From Bradyrhizobium sp. BR13661 (GTDB taxonomy: Bacteria > Pseudomonadota > Alphaproteobacteria > Rhizobiales > Xanthobacteraceae), in NCBI RefSeq assembly GCF_029892425.1, contig NZ_JARXWB010000002.1, positions 310,001 to 374,000 of the forward strand: a DNA stretch of 64,000 bases, in the 5' to 3' direction. How positions within the stretch are numbered: the first letter of the stretch is position 1; every line of letters starts with the position of its first letter. Shown piece after piece: positions 35,601 through 44,495 of this stretch. The notes under the pieces were generated by a model. The model saw only the letters and a program-made list of their open reading frames with translations. It searched no databases and had not been told where the DNA came from. The position numbers and the translations under genes are program-made.

Positions 35601-38600
35601 GGTCGGCGGCGCCTTCGGCATCGATGCGACGACCCACGGCAATGGTGATGTGACTATCGACGCCGGCAGCAACATCACCGGCAGCTCGACCTACGCCATC
35701 CGGGCGCGCAGCTATGGCAGCGGCGACATAACGGTCACGACCGAGGCGGGGAGCGTCGTGACCTCGGGCAGCTCCGGCATTGTCGCCGTTAATCGCGCGA
35801 CCTCGATCGACAAATCTGACGGCAGCACCATCACCGTCAATGCTTACGGCACCATCAACTCCGGTAGCAGCCTGAACCAGAGCGGCAATACGCCAGCCGG
35901 TATCCAGGCCGGCTACAATGGAGCGATCACTGGTTCGGCAGCCAACACGGATGTGAACGGCAGCGTCGTCATCAACAATCACGCCAACATCACCTCTGGC
36001 GGCCATGGCATCCATGCCTACAACTACGGCAATGGCGATGTGACGGTGAATGACGGCGCGGGCACCGCTGTGACCGGCGCGGTGGCGGGCATCAAGGCGT
36101 CGGCAGTCGGCGGCGGTACGGGCGATGTGAGCGTCAACGTCGGTGCCAATGCTCAGGTCACGGGAACGTCAGGCTACGGCATTGATGCGTACAGCCTCAA
36201 TGCCGGCAACATCAGCGTCGTGATGTCGGATGGCGACGTGCTCAAGTCGGGCAGCGTGGGTATTGACGCCGTCAACGAGGCGACCGCGATTGGCGGCGAC
36301 GTACACAGCACGATCTTCGTCAGTGCTCGCGGAACCATCCACTCCGGCCCGACCAACACGAACAGCAACCATGCGCCGGCCGGCATCATGGCCGGTTATA
36401 CCGGCGGTGGCAGCGGCTTCAACGGCGCGGTTCATGGCGACGTCACGGTCGAGAGCCATGCCACTATCACCACCGATGCGGGCTCAGGCATTGCGGCTTT
36501 CACTGCCGGCGTTGGCACGGTTACGGTGACGACCGGCGCGGATTCCTCGATCGCGGCCGCAGGCACTGCGATCAACGTGTTCGATCTCGGCGGCGGTGAC
36601 ATCAACGTCACCAATGACGGCTCCGCCACCGGTGCAAGCGGCCTCACGGCTTCCGGCTATGGCGCCGGCAACATCACCATCGCCAATGACGGTCACATCA
36701 CCGGCACGAGTGGCGTCGGCATCGGCGTGACCCAAGCGCTTAACGCGACGGGCCAGGTTCACATCACCAACGATGCGGACGGACATGTTACCGGCGCGAG
36801 CGGCTTGCCGGCGATCGCCGTGAATGCCGGCAGTTTGGCCACGGTTCTGATCGACAATTCCGGCACGATCGGGCCCGATGATGCATCGACCGTCGTCGCG
36901 ACGACTTACGCCATCTTCGAGGCCGGCGGCGCCATCACCATCAACAACACCGGTCACATCAACGGCAACATCTCGGTTGCCACCGCGACCTTCAACAACG
37001 AGTTGGGCGGCACCTGGACCATTTCCGGCACCAGCGTGTTCGGCAATTTGTCCAACATCGACAATGCCGGCGAAATCGATCTCCACGACGGCGCTTCGGT
37101 CTTGGGTGCGAGCGGGGCGATCATTGGCATCACCAATTCCGGCGAGATCGAGAGCTGGGGGACCAGCTCGATCACGGGCAATATCACCAATACCAACACG
37201 ATCGAGATCCATACCGACGGGATCCTGTCTCTGTTCGGTTCGCTATCCGGATCCGGCTCGGTCACCATCGATGCCAATGCGACGCTCGATGTCGACGCCG
37301 CGGTGTCGCAGACGATCACCTTCAACGGCGGCGGCGCCGAGCTCCGGATCGACACGTCGAGCTTTGGCGGGTCGATCGCAGGCTTTGCTTCCACCGACAA
37401 GCTCGACCTGTCGACCATCAAGTTCGACGGCGGTACCTCCGCGACCTACGATTCCGAGACCGGCGATCTCGTCGTCAGCGATGCCTACGGCCACAGCGTC
37501 ACGGTGAAGCTCACCGGTGAGGACTACAGCCACGCGCATTTCGCCGGCAGCAGCGACGGCCATGGCGGCACGCTGATCACGCTCAATGCCGCCGACGACG
37601 CTCCGGCCTTTAATGCCGCCGAGACGTCGCCGAGCGTGAGCTTCGCCGAACTTGATAACAAAACCGGCGACGGCACAACAGACCCGGCGTCGGGCGGCAC
37701 CGGCACCATCGATTTCACCGACATCGATCTGACCGAGCGGCCGACCGCGAAGATCACCCACCAGGACGTGACTTGGCTCGCCGCCGACCACACCACGGCT
37801 CTGACGTTGACGCCGGACGAGATCTCCGCGCTCGAACACGCGCTGACGCTGCAGCAGACCGGCAACAAGAACAACGGCACCATCGGCTGGAGCTATTCGA
37901 TCGCCGACAGCTCCCTTGATTTCCTCGGGCAGGGCCAGACCGCGACGGTGGTCTCCACCATCACGCTCGACGACCACCGCGGCGGTACCGACACGGCGCA
38001 GGTCACCGTCACGATTTCGGGCGCGAACGATGCGCCGACACTGGCTGCAGTGACCACGGGGCCGCTGTTGGATACGGCCGCGGCCGACACCTTCTCGGAC
38101 CTCACCGGCCAGCTGGTCGGGACCGATGCCGACACCGGCGAGACGGCAACACTGACCTATGCCGTGCTCGATGCCGAGAGCAACGCAACGACGACGGTCG
38201 CGGGCCACTACGGCTCGCTGACGGTCAACGCCAATGGCACCTACGACTACACACCCGATGCCAACGCGATCAACGCGCTGTCGGCGGGCTCCTACACCGA
38301 CACGTTCACGGTGCAGACCACCGATGCGCACGGTGCCACCGGCACCGCGACGTTCACCGTGGACGTTACCGGCGCGAACGACGCGCCGACAGTGGCTGCG
38401 GTGACCACGGGGCCGCTGGTGGATACGGCCGCGGCCGACACCTTCTCGGACCTCACCGGCAAGCTGGTCGGGCATGACGCCGACACCGGCGAGACGGCGA
38501 CGCTGACCTATGCCGTGCTGGATGCCGAGAGCAACGCGACGACGACGGTCGCGGGCCACTACGGTTCGCTCACGGTCAACGCCAACGGCACCTACGACTA

Positions 38601-41600
38601 CACGCCCGATGCCAACGCGATCAATGCGCTGTCGGCGGGCTCCTATGCCGATACGTTCACGGTGCAGACCACGGATGCGCACGGTGCCACCGGCACCGCG
38701 ACGTTCACCGTGGACGTTACCGGGGCGAACGATGCGCCGACAGTGGCTGCGGTGACCACGGGGCCGCTGGTGGATACGGCCGCGGCCGACACCTTCTCGG
38801 ACCTCACCGGCCAGCTGGTCGGGCATGACGCCGACACCGGCGAGACGGCGACGCTGACCTATGCCGTGCTGGATGCCGAGAGCAACGCGACGACGACGGT
38901 CGCGGGCCACTACGGTTCGCTCACGGTCAACGCCAACGGCACCTACGACTACACGCCCGATGCCAACGCGATCAATGCGCTGCCGGCGGGCTCCTACACC
39001 GACACGTTCACGGTGCAGACCACGGATGCGCACGGTGCCACCGGCACCGCGACGTTCACCGTGGACGTTACCGGGGCGAACGATGCGCCGACAGTGGCTG
39101 CGGTGACCACAGGGCCGCTGGTGGATACGGCCGCGGCCGACACCTTCTCGGACCTCACCGGCCAGCTGGTCGGGACCGACGCCGACACCGGCGAGACGGC
39201 AACGCTGACCTATGCCGTGCTGGATGCCGAGAGCAATGCGACGACGACGGTCGCGGGCCACTATGGCTCGCTGACAGTCCATTCCGACGGCAGCTACGAC
39301 TACCTGCCCGACGCTGCGGCGATCAATGCGCTGTCGGCGGGGTCCTATGCCGATACGTTCACGGTGCAGACCACCGATGCGAACGGTGCCACCGGCACCG
39401 CGACGTTCACCGTGGACGTTACCGGCGCGAACGATGCGCCGGTTGTCACGCAAGCCAGCCTCGCCGTGTCGCAAGGCGGCACCACCACCTTGTCGACCGC
39501 CGACCTGAACTATGCCGACCCCGACGGTCCGAACGGCTTCGTCACCTACACCGTGTCGAACGTGACCCACGGCTACTTCGTGCTGGACCACGACGGAAAG
39601 TCCGATGTCGCGGATTCCTTCACGTCGGATGACGTCGGCGCCGGTCGCGTGCATTTCGTGGATGATGGCGATGCTTCGGCTCCCACCTTCTCGGTGACCG
39701 CCAATGACGGAATCCTCGATGGGTCGACGGTCGAGGCCAACATCAATTTCACGCCGGCGCTGGCCGACCACACGCTGACCTCAACGGCGGGCGTCAGCAT
39801 CCTGGTTTCCCCATACGGGGCAACCAGCGGCTTCGTCTTCCCGGGGGCCAACAACGTCACAACGCCTGGCACGCCGGAAGACCGCATCGTGCTCGGCTAT
39901 GTCCAGGGGCGCAGCACCACCGTGCTGAACGCCGACCCCATGGAAGGCTGGCACGACTTCACTCCAATCAGCTCCGTCTTCTCCTCGACCGCCACCGGCT
40001 CGATGGTCACGACCAAGCTCGACGCGGCCAACGGCGTCACACTGACTCAGGCTGTCTCGCTGGGTGCCGACGCCAATTTCTTCACCACCACGGTCGACAT
40101 CAAGAACGGCAGCGCCTCCGACCTGACCGATGTCAGGTTCATGCGCACGTTCGATCCGGATCAGGATATCAATCGCGGAACGTTCAGCACTTACAATGAC
40201 GTGGTGCAGAATCCGGATACGCTGCACCATCTGGCGATCGTTTCCGCGACCGGTCCTTACTCCGGCGTCGACGTCGCTCTCGTTGGTCTCGATGACACCT
40301 GGCGCGGATCCGTGTTCGGCTTCACCAATACCGATCCGTATGATTTCTACGCCTACGACAATCCCATCGATCCGAACGGATCGTTGGCCGATGTTGCGAT
40401 CTCCCTGACCGATGCGATCGGCACCATCGCGGCTGGAGACCACGTCCAGGTCACGTATCTCACGACGACGAACGTTGCTACGGATGGCAGCAATGCGTTG
40501 TACGGGACTGCCGGCAACGACACCATCGACGGCTTGGGTGGCGACGATCTCCTGATCGGGCTCGACGGAGCGGACACGTTCGTCTTCGCGCCCGGCTCGG
40601 GGCACGACACCATCCTCGATTTCACGCCGGGAACCGACAAGATCGCGCTCAACGGCTTTGCGGGTATTCCGCTCGGCGGAAACGGCTCCTTTAGCGAGGC
40701 CAACCTCGACACCTGGAAAGCAACTCCCGGCGTGTTTGAAACCGTCGGTTCTGACGTCCTCATTCATCTCTCGGCAGACGATTCGATTCTGCTGAAGCAC
40801 GTGAAGGTGGGCGATCTGCACGCCACTGATTTCATCGCGGGCCCCGAGATCACCGGCGACCTCGCCACCGCAGTGGTCAAGGGCAATTCCGTGAAGTTGA
40901 CCGGGCTCGGTGCCGGGGCGGCAGCGGATCTGCTGGCTATCGATCCCGGCACGACCGCAGACCATCTCGTCTACACGGTGACCCACGCGAACCACGGTCA
41001 TCTGGCGAACGCGCTGGACGGTCCGGCCATTACCAGCTTCACCCAGGCCGATATCGACAACGGACACGTGGTCTTCGTGGCCGACGACCCCACCTATGTC
41101 GGCGGAGCGAACTTCACGGTCACCTTGTCCGACGGCATCGCGCGGCCAGTCACGCCGACCGCGACGGTCGGCGTCAACATCGTGGACGCGCAGATTGCAA
41201 TCAAGACGGGAGCCGGGTTCGACTTCGATCAGGACGATCCGATTGGGACCTTCGGAGCCGGGCGGATTCAGGAATCCCATCCGCCCACCACGTTCACGGT
41301 CGCGAACCTCGCAGCCAATCGCGACTTCATCGTCAAGGGGGTGGGTCTCGCCTTTGCCGGCACGGGGGATGATCTCCACCTCACCGGCGGTACGATTACC
41401 TCAATCGAGGAGCTGACCCATGACACGTCAGCACCGCTTCTCACGCTGACGCTCTATGTCTCCGCGACCGACTGGATGAATGGCACCGCAGCCCAGGCGC
41501 ATGGTGACAAGAGCTTGATGGACGCTTTGACCAAGTCCTGGGCGTTCAACGTCATCGGCAATGCCGGGGCGGACAACGTCGGGGCCAATGCGTTGAACGA

Positions 41601-44412
41601 CGTCTTCACCGGCAACGGTGGCGACGACAGCCTCGACGGCAGCTACGGTTATGATCGCGCCAACTATGGCAATGCAACCGGACCGATCGACGTCCATCTC
41701 GCGGCCGGCATCGTCACCGGCGATGCGTCGGTCGGAAGGGATACTCTGAAGTCGATCGAGCTGGTGACGGGTACCAACTTCAACGACGTCTTCGATGCGA
41801 GAGGGTTTAGCTCTACCAGCGACAACGCCGGCAGCATCATCACGGCGAACACGGCCGGTATGTTCAACGAGTTCGAGGGACGTGGTGGTGACGATACGAT
41901 CACCGGAAACGGCGTGACGCGCATATCCTATGCGCACGCGACGTCCGGTGTCACTGTCACCTTCCATGCCGACAGCTGGACCAGCAGCTCGAGCGGCGGT
42001 TCGGGCACTGCGACCGGAGACATGTCGACCGGAACCGATACCTTTACCGGCGTCTTCTCCGTTCGCGGTTCCAGCTATGCCGATACTTTCCACGGCAGCA
42101 ACAATCCGTCCGGCTCGGCCGAGGAGTTCGAGGGAAGGGGCGGTAACGACCTGATCGACGGCGGCGGCGGCTTCGATCGCGCGCGATACGACGGCGCCGT
42201 GGACGGTGTCGGCATTCTCGTCAATTTGGCTGATGGCACCGTGTCCGGCGGCTCCGACACCGGCACCGACACGCTGAGGTCGGTCGAGGCGATCTGGGGC
42301 ACGAATTACGACGACACCTACAACGCGGCCGGGTTTACCGCCTCGTCCACGAACGCGGGCAGCGCCGGTGCGAACGGCAGCGGCGCGGCGTTCAACGAGT
42401 TCGAGGGCGGCGGCGGCAGCGACACCGTGATCGGCAACGGCAATACCCGCGTCACCTACGTTCACGCCAACAGCGGTGTCACCGTCACGCTCGGCAGCTC
42501 GGGCTCGGGGGACGCCTATGGCGACTCTTCGGTCGGGCACGATCACTTCACGGGCGGTGTGAACGCGGTCCGCGGTTCGGAATTCAACGACATCATCGTC
42601 GGCAACGGCGGCAATAACGTGCTCGAAGGTCGCGGCGGCAACGACGTTCTGCGCGGCATGGCGGGCAATGACACGCTGACCGGCGGCACGGGCGCGGACA
42701 TCTTCGTCTACGACCGGTTCGGCAATGGCAGCACCGGCCACGGTACCGGCACCGGCGGCATCGATACGATCACCGACTTCAACTCCGGCGAAGGCGACCG
42801 CATCGACCTGCGGTCGCTGACGAATCTGACGAGCTTCAGTCAGATACTCGCCAATGCCCTCGAGACCGGATCCGGGCCGACGCTCAAAACCACCATCACA
42901 TTCGGTGGTGACGACACGACTGAGCTCGTGCTGCTCGGCGTCTCGAAGGCCAGCCTCAAGGCCAGTGACTTCATCCTGCATTCGGCGACTCATGACTCGG
43001 TTGCAGTCACCGTGCAGACGCCCGACGGCTACGATTTCAGCACGCTCTACACCGATATGTCCGTGAGCACGCTGGCCACTGCCGCGAACACGATAGACCA
43101 CATCTTTGCCGTCGACAGTGCCAGAGGCATAACCTTCGAGCTGATCGGGTCCTCGTTCAACTACGATTCGACCACCCATAAGGTGACCGGCGGGACGATC
43201 ACCGAGATCGACATCTTGAACGGGACAGATCCCGCCCAGACCACACAGGACCATGTCCTGGTGAATTCGAACGGCTGGAGCATCAACGCCACCAACTTCT
43301 TCGCCGCGCTCGGGCAATATGGCAGTCTCGATCCGTCCACGCATGCGACCGGAAAGCTCGCGCTCGACAACATTTTCGGCTCGGCCATCTACAGCTATGT
43401 GGGCAGTGTCGGAGCTTACGACGAGTTCGGCCGCCAGCACCTCGGCGCCGATACGTTCGTCGGCGGCAACAATGCCGATGTGTTCAATGGTCTCTCCGGT
43501 CCGTCCGGCCCGCTTGATCATGGTCAGGACACCGTCGACTACTCCAACGCGCCGGGCGCGGTGTCCGTCAACCTGCTGACGGGTGCGACTGCCGGCAGTG
43601 CTGCAGGCGACGTGTTCATTTCGATCGAGAATCTCCGCGGTTCATCCTTCGGCGATACGCTGACCGGCGACGGCAACGACAACGTGCTCGAAGGCGGCGG
43701 CGGCAACGATGTCATCGACGGCGGCGCCGGCTTCAACACCGCGAGCTACGCGCACGCCAGCACCGGCGTCACCGTCAGCCTGGCCGCGGTCGGGCCGCAA
43801 GATACGATCGGGGCGGGCATCGACACGCTGGTCAACATCCAGGCCCTGCGCGGTTCGGACCACGACGACACCCTGACCGGCAACGGCGCCAGCGTGCTGG
43901 AGGGCGGACTCGGCCACAACAATCTGATCGGACAGGCGGGCCAGAGCGACACTGCGAGCTATGAGCACGCAGCTGCCGGCGTCACCGTCGATCTGTCGAT
44001 CACGGTTGCACAGGACACCAAGGGTGCCGGCGTCGATACGCTCACGAACATCGCCAATCTCTCCGGGTCGCATTTCAACGACATCCTCACCGGCGACAGC
44101 CACGACAATCTCTTCATGGGCAATGGCGGCCAGGATACTTTCGTGTTCAAGACCGTCGGCGGGATCGGTCACGACACCATTGGCGATTTCGTCTCGGGCC
44201 AGGATCATCTCCGGCTGGACGTTGCCGCGTTCGACGTGAACGATCCCGGCAGCTTCAACGCCTGGTATGGCGCCCACGTCGCTGCAGTCAATAGCGGCTC
44301 CGATCTGCTGATCGACCTCAATCATGACGGCAAGGACACTATTCTGCTCAAGAACGCGTCGGTCGGCGGCTTGCACGCCCACGACTTCATCCTGCCGGCG
44401 GGAGGCGCCTGA
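29614..44412 (+). CDS. Giant FecR-headed RTX/VCBS adhesin exported by type I secretion
   Basis: This 4932-residue protein has no classical signal peptide. Order by residue: an N-terminal cap (1-109); an Ala/Gly segment AGAGAAAAQ (110-118); a FecR domain (119-236, with GDVVSTG and MGIRGTAV); a Pro/Gly linker (about 356-385); two cadherin-like units (416-690); a long beta-solenoid of NNGTL/TLTLSG strands (693-2596) with a lectin-like insert (1163-1333); one VCBS-like unit (2676-2806); four near-identical 117-residue repeats (2807-3274); two CSPG/cadherin-like units; an uncharacterised domain (3388-3624); and three RTX regions with GGxGxD nonapeptides (from 3629). The last 85 residues (DTFVFKTVGG, ILLKNASV, HDFILPAGGA) resemble the type I secretion signal. 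The start is a TTG without a clear ribosome site; a stop lies seven codons upstream. Probable role: surface attachment. Confidence 0.9.
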   Translation: MNYAGKFDAALSLDGQGLRSPASDHIDSFTAKAHGHVPQGAVVIEDPNLIFHGDFKRAGLDLVLSHDGHEFVVHDYFRGDKRAAIASPDGAHLTGDIVSALTGYVQVAQAGAGAAAAQVIGHVTKLTGSATAIRNGVSVILNNGDNVEKGDVVSTGSDSTLGVTFIDGTVFGLSSNARMVLNEMVYDPNGSNNSSLLSLVAGTITFVAGETAKHGDMKIDTPVATMGIRGTAVLTEINFIVPSGGGDPQPQANFQVLVEPNGTTGSYILFDKLTLLPIATVNQAGQMIQISGGNVSITNALLSPDVQKLITDVFTLKFTDNGTNTKLTNNSTDSITQTGNIVTITTPDGTKAEAKFTTPAPPPSGPAPGGTPGGGIDRIPGAPQAASLDSKGNATRSFSLKEHADATADHSTKAGHVGEAVGPLSVSGQITFLDFNLGDRPTVAISLAGAPNFVYQDAGQHDVTGSLTALQKQDIAATEIKLNVVADGGNTNNGSATWTYTVPDHVFDFLAEGESLTLTYLVSVDNNFSVNPETNTFPITITIVGSNDKPVISTSVPTITFSGGTSVPGGPLTTDVPTSGKLTFTDVDLTDTHTVSVVLTSATLPDGTVVPPTPLAAFEKAMSVAIANGADATGSGTGTISWSLADLPVYLADFIPKGEVLTLVYTVTVADEHNATSTQTITVTITGTDAPAVVWIATNQPSGGFWKDAANWETGTVPTSSDDVIVITDQLHGLTPSYPVTIDAAAYANSLTMDDYDTTVHHTAPEVINKSTLTISGTLTLNADAKLTNLAGGQISVGGAIDVETITRKSGQVVTNTSAINNAGTLTLAAGGKIDTLTTIANSGLIELSGGTLTLDTGIANAGGTVQVDSVATLVADAVTIDGGTLAILGTLELDGTSLIENGTLNNSGAVNVEGAVEFANETVSNSSLGKIEVFADATLTVDKGSIINNSGNLIVDAHAEMILNDATINGGAVKGTGTIDVTGDSTIDSGATLSVATVTADAKLTLDGVTVSGSTITDNASIELDNTVKLQDGAEIKGGPVTNNGTLEVAGPATLLNDVVTNNGTVKVDGGQTLTLSGTEISSGAINGTGTIDVTGNSKIDGGATLSTSAVTVEAGTTLTLDTATVDGTTISDKGSITVDGTVKLTGGAVIKGGSSVFAPKGGSPATVEFNWGQLGTSFTVLGSPQQVVATDGRGGTVSSAGGVFQLRDQGSGWAGNFATGTHLLWDSGAGPDITIKFAAPVSSAGAQIQADYFGGFTAEIIAYDLGGNVIGTVSADGVSTSSGDGSAIFIDFVSSSADVAMVKFLLTSATYSPNDFAIGPVQFSENASFGGSGPIINNGTLKIEGPATLLDDIVTNHGTVTVDVGQTLTLSGTEISGGSIAGAGTIDITGGSAIDGGATLSTSFVTVESLQALMLDAMTVDGATITDKGSVELDATVTLKGGAKIQGTSAVVKGVVTNNGTLEIAGPATLLNDVVANVGAVQVDDGKILTLSGTEISGGTINIYSGLSGGTISVTGDSTIDSSATLNNGAVTVVSDVTLTFGDATVSASKITNSGTVKVEADKKLTLAGASLTGGALAIAGTLTSSGITTITDANISNLYLLESTLGGLLTLVATTSTPVITNDGGTIRANNAELDINTEAVTNNGTMAAINDGTLKLISTKVTNSGGAVSIESGSTLDLSGATVDGGTLTISGTLESTGTSAITSADITNTGTITVTNGALTIDPVVIHTLTNHQLLQAKGGELDISGEQIVNTADIKAIDGGILKLSKLGVTNDGGTVTVDGTSKLYLTAASINGGSLSNSGNLYGVSGLNTISAAITSTGTIEVQAGTLNLSGGLAGAGALVIDDGATLELAGATAQTVTFAGGADTLQLDKVVGQSFTGTITGQSSKGGTFTVTGAADITASSGDGLDFTASGGTSIKPANIVLTMTGNITGLAGNGITLRDSATGVGAITIDNVTGIATGTGANSEGILVENLNAANAGDISITQLGGAVGGAFGIDATTHGNGDVTIDAGSNITGSSTYAIRARSYGSGDITVTTEAGSVVTSGSSGIVAVNRATSIDKSDGSTITVNAYGTINSGSSLNQSGNTPAGIQAGYNGAITGSAANTDVNGSVVINNHANITSGGHGIHAYNYGNGDVTVNDGAGTAVTGAVAGIKASAVGGGTGDVSVNVGANAQVTGTSGYGIDAYSLNAGNISVVMSDGDVLKSGSVGIDAVNEATAIGGDVHSTIFVSARGTIHSGPTNTNSNHAPAGIMAGYTGGGSGFNGAVHGDVTVESHATITTDAGSGIAAFTAGVGTVTVTTGADSSIAAAGTAINVFDLGGGDINVTNDGSATGASGLTASGYGAGNITIANDGHITGTSGVGIGVTQALNATGQVHITNDADGHVTGASGLPAIAVNAGSLATVLIDNSGTIGPDDASTVVATTYAIFEAGGAITINNTGHINGNISVATATFNNELGGTWTISGTSVFGNLSNIDNAGEIDLHDGASVLGASGAIIGITNSGEIESWGTSSITGNITNTNTIEIHTDGILSLFGSLSGSGSVTIDANATLDVDAAVSQTITFNGGGAELRIDTSSFGGSIAGFASTDKLDLSTIKFDGGTSATYDSETGDLVVSDAYGHSVTVKLTGEDYSHAHFAGSSDGHGGTLITLNAADDAPAFNAAETSPSVSFAELDNKTGDGTTDPASGGTGTIDFTDIDLTERPTAKITHQDVTWLAADHTTALTLTPDEISALEHALTLQQTGNKNNGTIGWSYSIADSSLDFLGQGQTATVVSTITLDDHRGGTDTAQVTVTISGANDAPTLAAVTTGPLLDTAAADTFSDLTGQLVGTDADTGETATLTYAVLDAESNATTTVAGHYGSLTVNANGTYDYTPDANAINALSAGSYTDTFTVQTTDAHGATGTATFTVDVTGANDAPTVAAVTTGPLVDTAAADTFSDLTGKLVGHDADTGETATLTYAVLDAESNATTTVAGHYGSLTVNANGTYDYTPDANAINALSAGSYADTFTVQTTDAHGATGTATFTVDVTGANDAPTVAAVTTGPLVDTAAADTFSDLTGQLVGHDADTGETATLTYAVLDAESNATTTVAGHYGSLTVNANGTYDYTPDANAINALPAGSYTDTFTVQTTDAHGATGTATFTVDVTGANDAPTVAAVTTGPLVDTAAADTFSDLTGQLVGTDADTGETATLTYAVLDAESNATTTVAGHYGSLTVHSDGSYDYLPDAAAINALSAGSYADTFTVQTTDANGATGTATFTVDVTGANDAPVVTQASLAVSQGGTTTLSTADLNYADPDGPNGFVTYTVSNVTHGYFVLDHDGKSDVADSFTSDDVGAGRVHFVDDGDASAPTFSVTANDGILDGSTVEANINFTPALADHTLTSTAGVSILVSPYGATSGFVFPGANNVTTPGTPEDRIVLGYVQGRSTTVLNADPMEGWHDFTPISSVFSSTATGSMVTTKLDAANGVTLTQAVSLGADANFFTTTVDIKNGSASDLTDVRFMRTFDPDQDINRGTFSTYNDVVQNPDTLHHLAIVSATGPYSGVDVALVGLDDTWRGSVFGFTNTDPYDFYAYDNPIDPNGSLADVAISLTDAIGTIAAGDHVQVTYLTTTNVATDGSNALYGTAGNDTIDGLGGDDLLIGLDGADTFVFAPGSGHDTILDFTPGTDKIALNGFAGIPLGGNGSFSEANLDTWKATPGVFETVGSDVLIHLSADDSILLKHVKVGDLHATDFIAGPEITGDLATAVVKGNSVKLTGLGAGAAADLLAIDPGTTADHLVYTVTHANHGHLANALDGPAITSFTQADIDNGHVVFVADDPTYVGGANFTVTLSDGIARPVTPTATVGVNIVDAQIAIKTGAGFDFDQDDPIGTFGAGRIQESHPPTTFTVANLAANRDFIVKGVGLAFAGTGDDLHLTGGTITSIEELTHDTSAPLLTLTLYVSATDWMNGTAAQAHGDKSLMDALTKSWAFNVIGNAGADNVGANALNDVFTGNGGDDSLDGSYGYDRANYGNATGPIDVHLAAGIVTGDASVGRDTLKSIELVTGTNFNDVFDARGFSSTSDNAGSIITANTAGMFNEFEGRGGDDTITGNGVTRISYAHATSGVTVTFHADSWTSSSSGGSGTATGDMSTGTDTFTGVFSVRGSSYADTFHGSNNPSGSAEEFEGRGGNDLIDGGGGFDRARYDGAVDGVGILVNLADGTVSGGSDTGTDTLRSVEAIWGTNYDDTYNAAGFTASSTNAGSAGANGSGAAFNEFEGGGGSDTVIGNGNTRVTYVHANSGVTVTLGSSGSGDAYGDSSVGHDHFTGGVNAVRGSEFNDIIVGNGGNNVLEGRGGNDVLRGMAGNDTLTGGTGADIFVYDRFGNGSTGHGTGTGGIDTITDFNSGEGDRIDLRSLTNLTSFSQILANALETGSGPTLKTTITFGGDDTTELVLLGVSKASLKASDFILHSATHDSVAVTVQTPDGYDFSTLYTDMSVSTLATAANTIDHIFAVDSARGITFELIGSSFNYDSTTHKVTGGTITEIDILNGTDPAQTTQDHVLVNSNGWSINATNFFAALGQYGSLDPSTHATGKLALDNIFGSAIYSYVGSVGAYDEFGRQHLGADTFVGGNNADVFNGLSGPSGPLDHGQDTVDYSNAPGAVSVNLLTGATAGSAAGDVFISIENLRGSSFGDTLTGDGNDNVLEGGGGNDVIDGGAGFNTASYAHASTGVTVSLAAVGPQDTIGAGIDTLVNIQALRGSDHDDTLTGNGASVLEGGLGHNNLIGQAGQSDTASYEHAAAGVTVDLSITVAQDTKGAGVDTLTNIANLSGSHFNDILTGDSHDNLFMGNGGQDTFVFKTVGGIGHDTIGDFVSGQDHLRLDVAAFDVNDPGSFNAWYGAHVAAVNSGSDLLIDLNHDGKDTILLKNASVGGLHAHDFILPAGGA
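29968..30321 (+). other. FecR domain within the giant adhesin
   Basis: This covers residues 119-236 of the adhesin. VIGHVTKLTGSATAIRNG, GDVVSTGSDSTLGVTFIDGT, VFGLSSNARMVLNE and TPVATMGIRGTAVL are the ordered FecR beta-strands. It follows directly after a poly-alanine segment. FecR domains usually sit in periplasmic signalling proteins, and here the domain occupies the position of a LapA-type retention module. Confidence 0.85.
33100..33610 (+). other. Lectin-like beta-sandwich inserted in the beta-solenoid of the adhesin
   Basis: Residues about 1163-1333 differ from the low-complexity solenoid around them. They contain Trp, Phe and Gln (FNWGQLGTSF, GSGWAGNFATGTHLLWDSG, DYFGGFTAEIIAYD, FLLTSATYSPNDFAIG) in a pattern typical of PEP-CTERM-type or carbohydrate-binding jelly-roll domains. 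The solenoid module resumes right after it. Confidence 0.6.
38032..39435 (+). repeat. Four tandem 351-bp near-identical VCBS-like repeats in the adhesin
   Basis: The period is 351 bp (117 residues). Each unit starts near VTTGPLxDTAAADTFSDLTG and ends TATFTVDVTGAND. Units two and three are nearly identical at DNA level. Unit four diverges in its middle (HSDGSYDYLPDAAA instead of NANGTYDYTPDANA). Such arrays change copy number by recombination. Confidence 0.92.
40499..44411 (+). other. RTX calcium-binding blocks and type I secretion C-terminus of the adhesin
   Basis: Nonapeptide clusters such as GTAGNDTIDGLGGDDLLIG (about 40505), GNGGNNVLEGRGGNDVLRG (about 42602) and GDGNDNVLEGGGGNDVIDG (about 43670) are the calcium-binding RTX motif. 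The end region has DTFVFK followed by a hydrophobic terminal FILPAGGA, as in VCBS-type type I secretion targets. The exporter at 56993-60072 is the nearest candidate transporter. Confidence 0.85.
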
Positions 44413-44495
44413 TCGCCGTTCCGGAGCGTCGGTGACTTGATCTGTCGTCCAAACAAATCTGTGCTGATCCGCACGTGGCGTGATATCGAGCGGGA

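Noticed and set aside
38032..39435. CRISPR-like regular repeat array
   Set aside because: The 351-bp period is inside an open reading frame and encodes VCBS-like protein domains; there are no short repeats with spacers.
29647..43521. Very long antisense reading frames across the adhesin gene (up to about 840 codons on the minus strand)
   Set aside because: They mirror the repeats of the plus-strand gene, are rich in Arg/Gly/Asp as expected from GC-rich shadow frames, and show no known domain or ribosome site.
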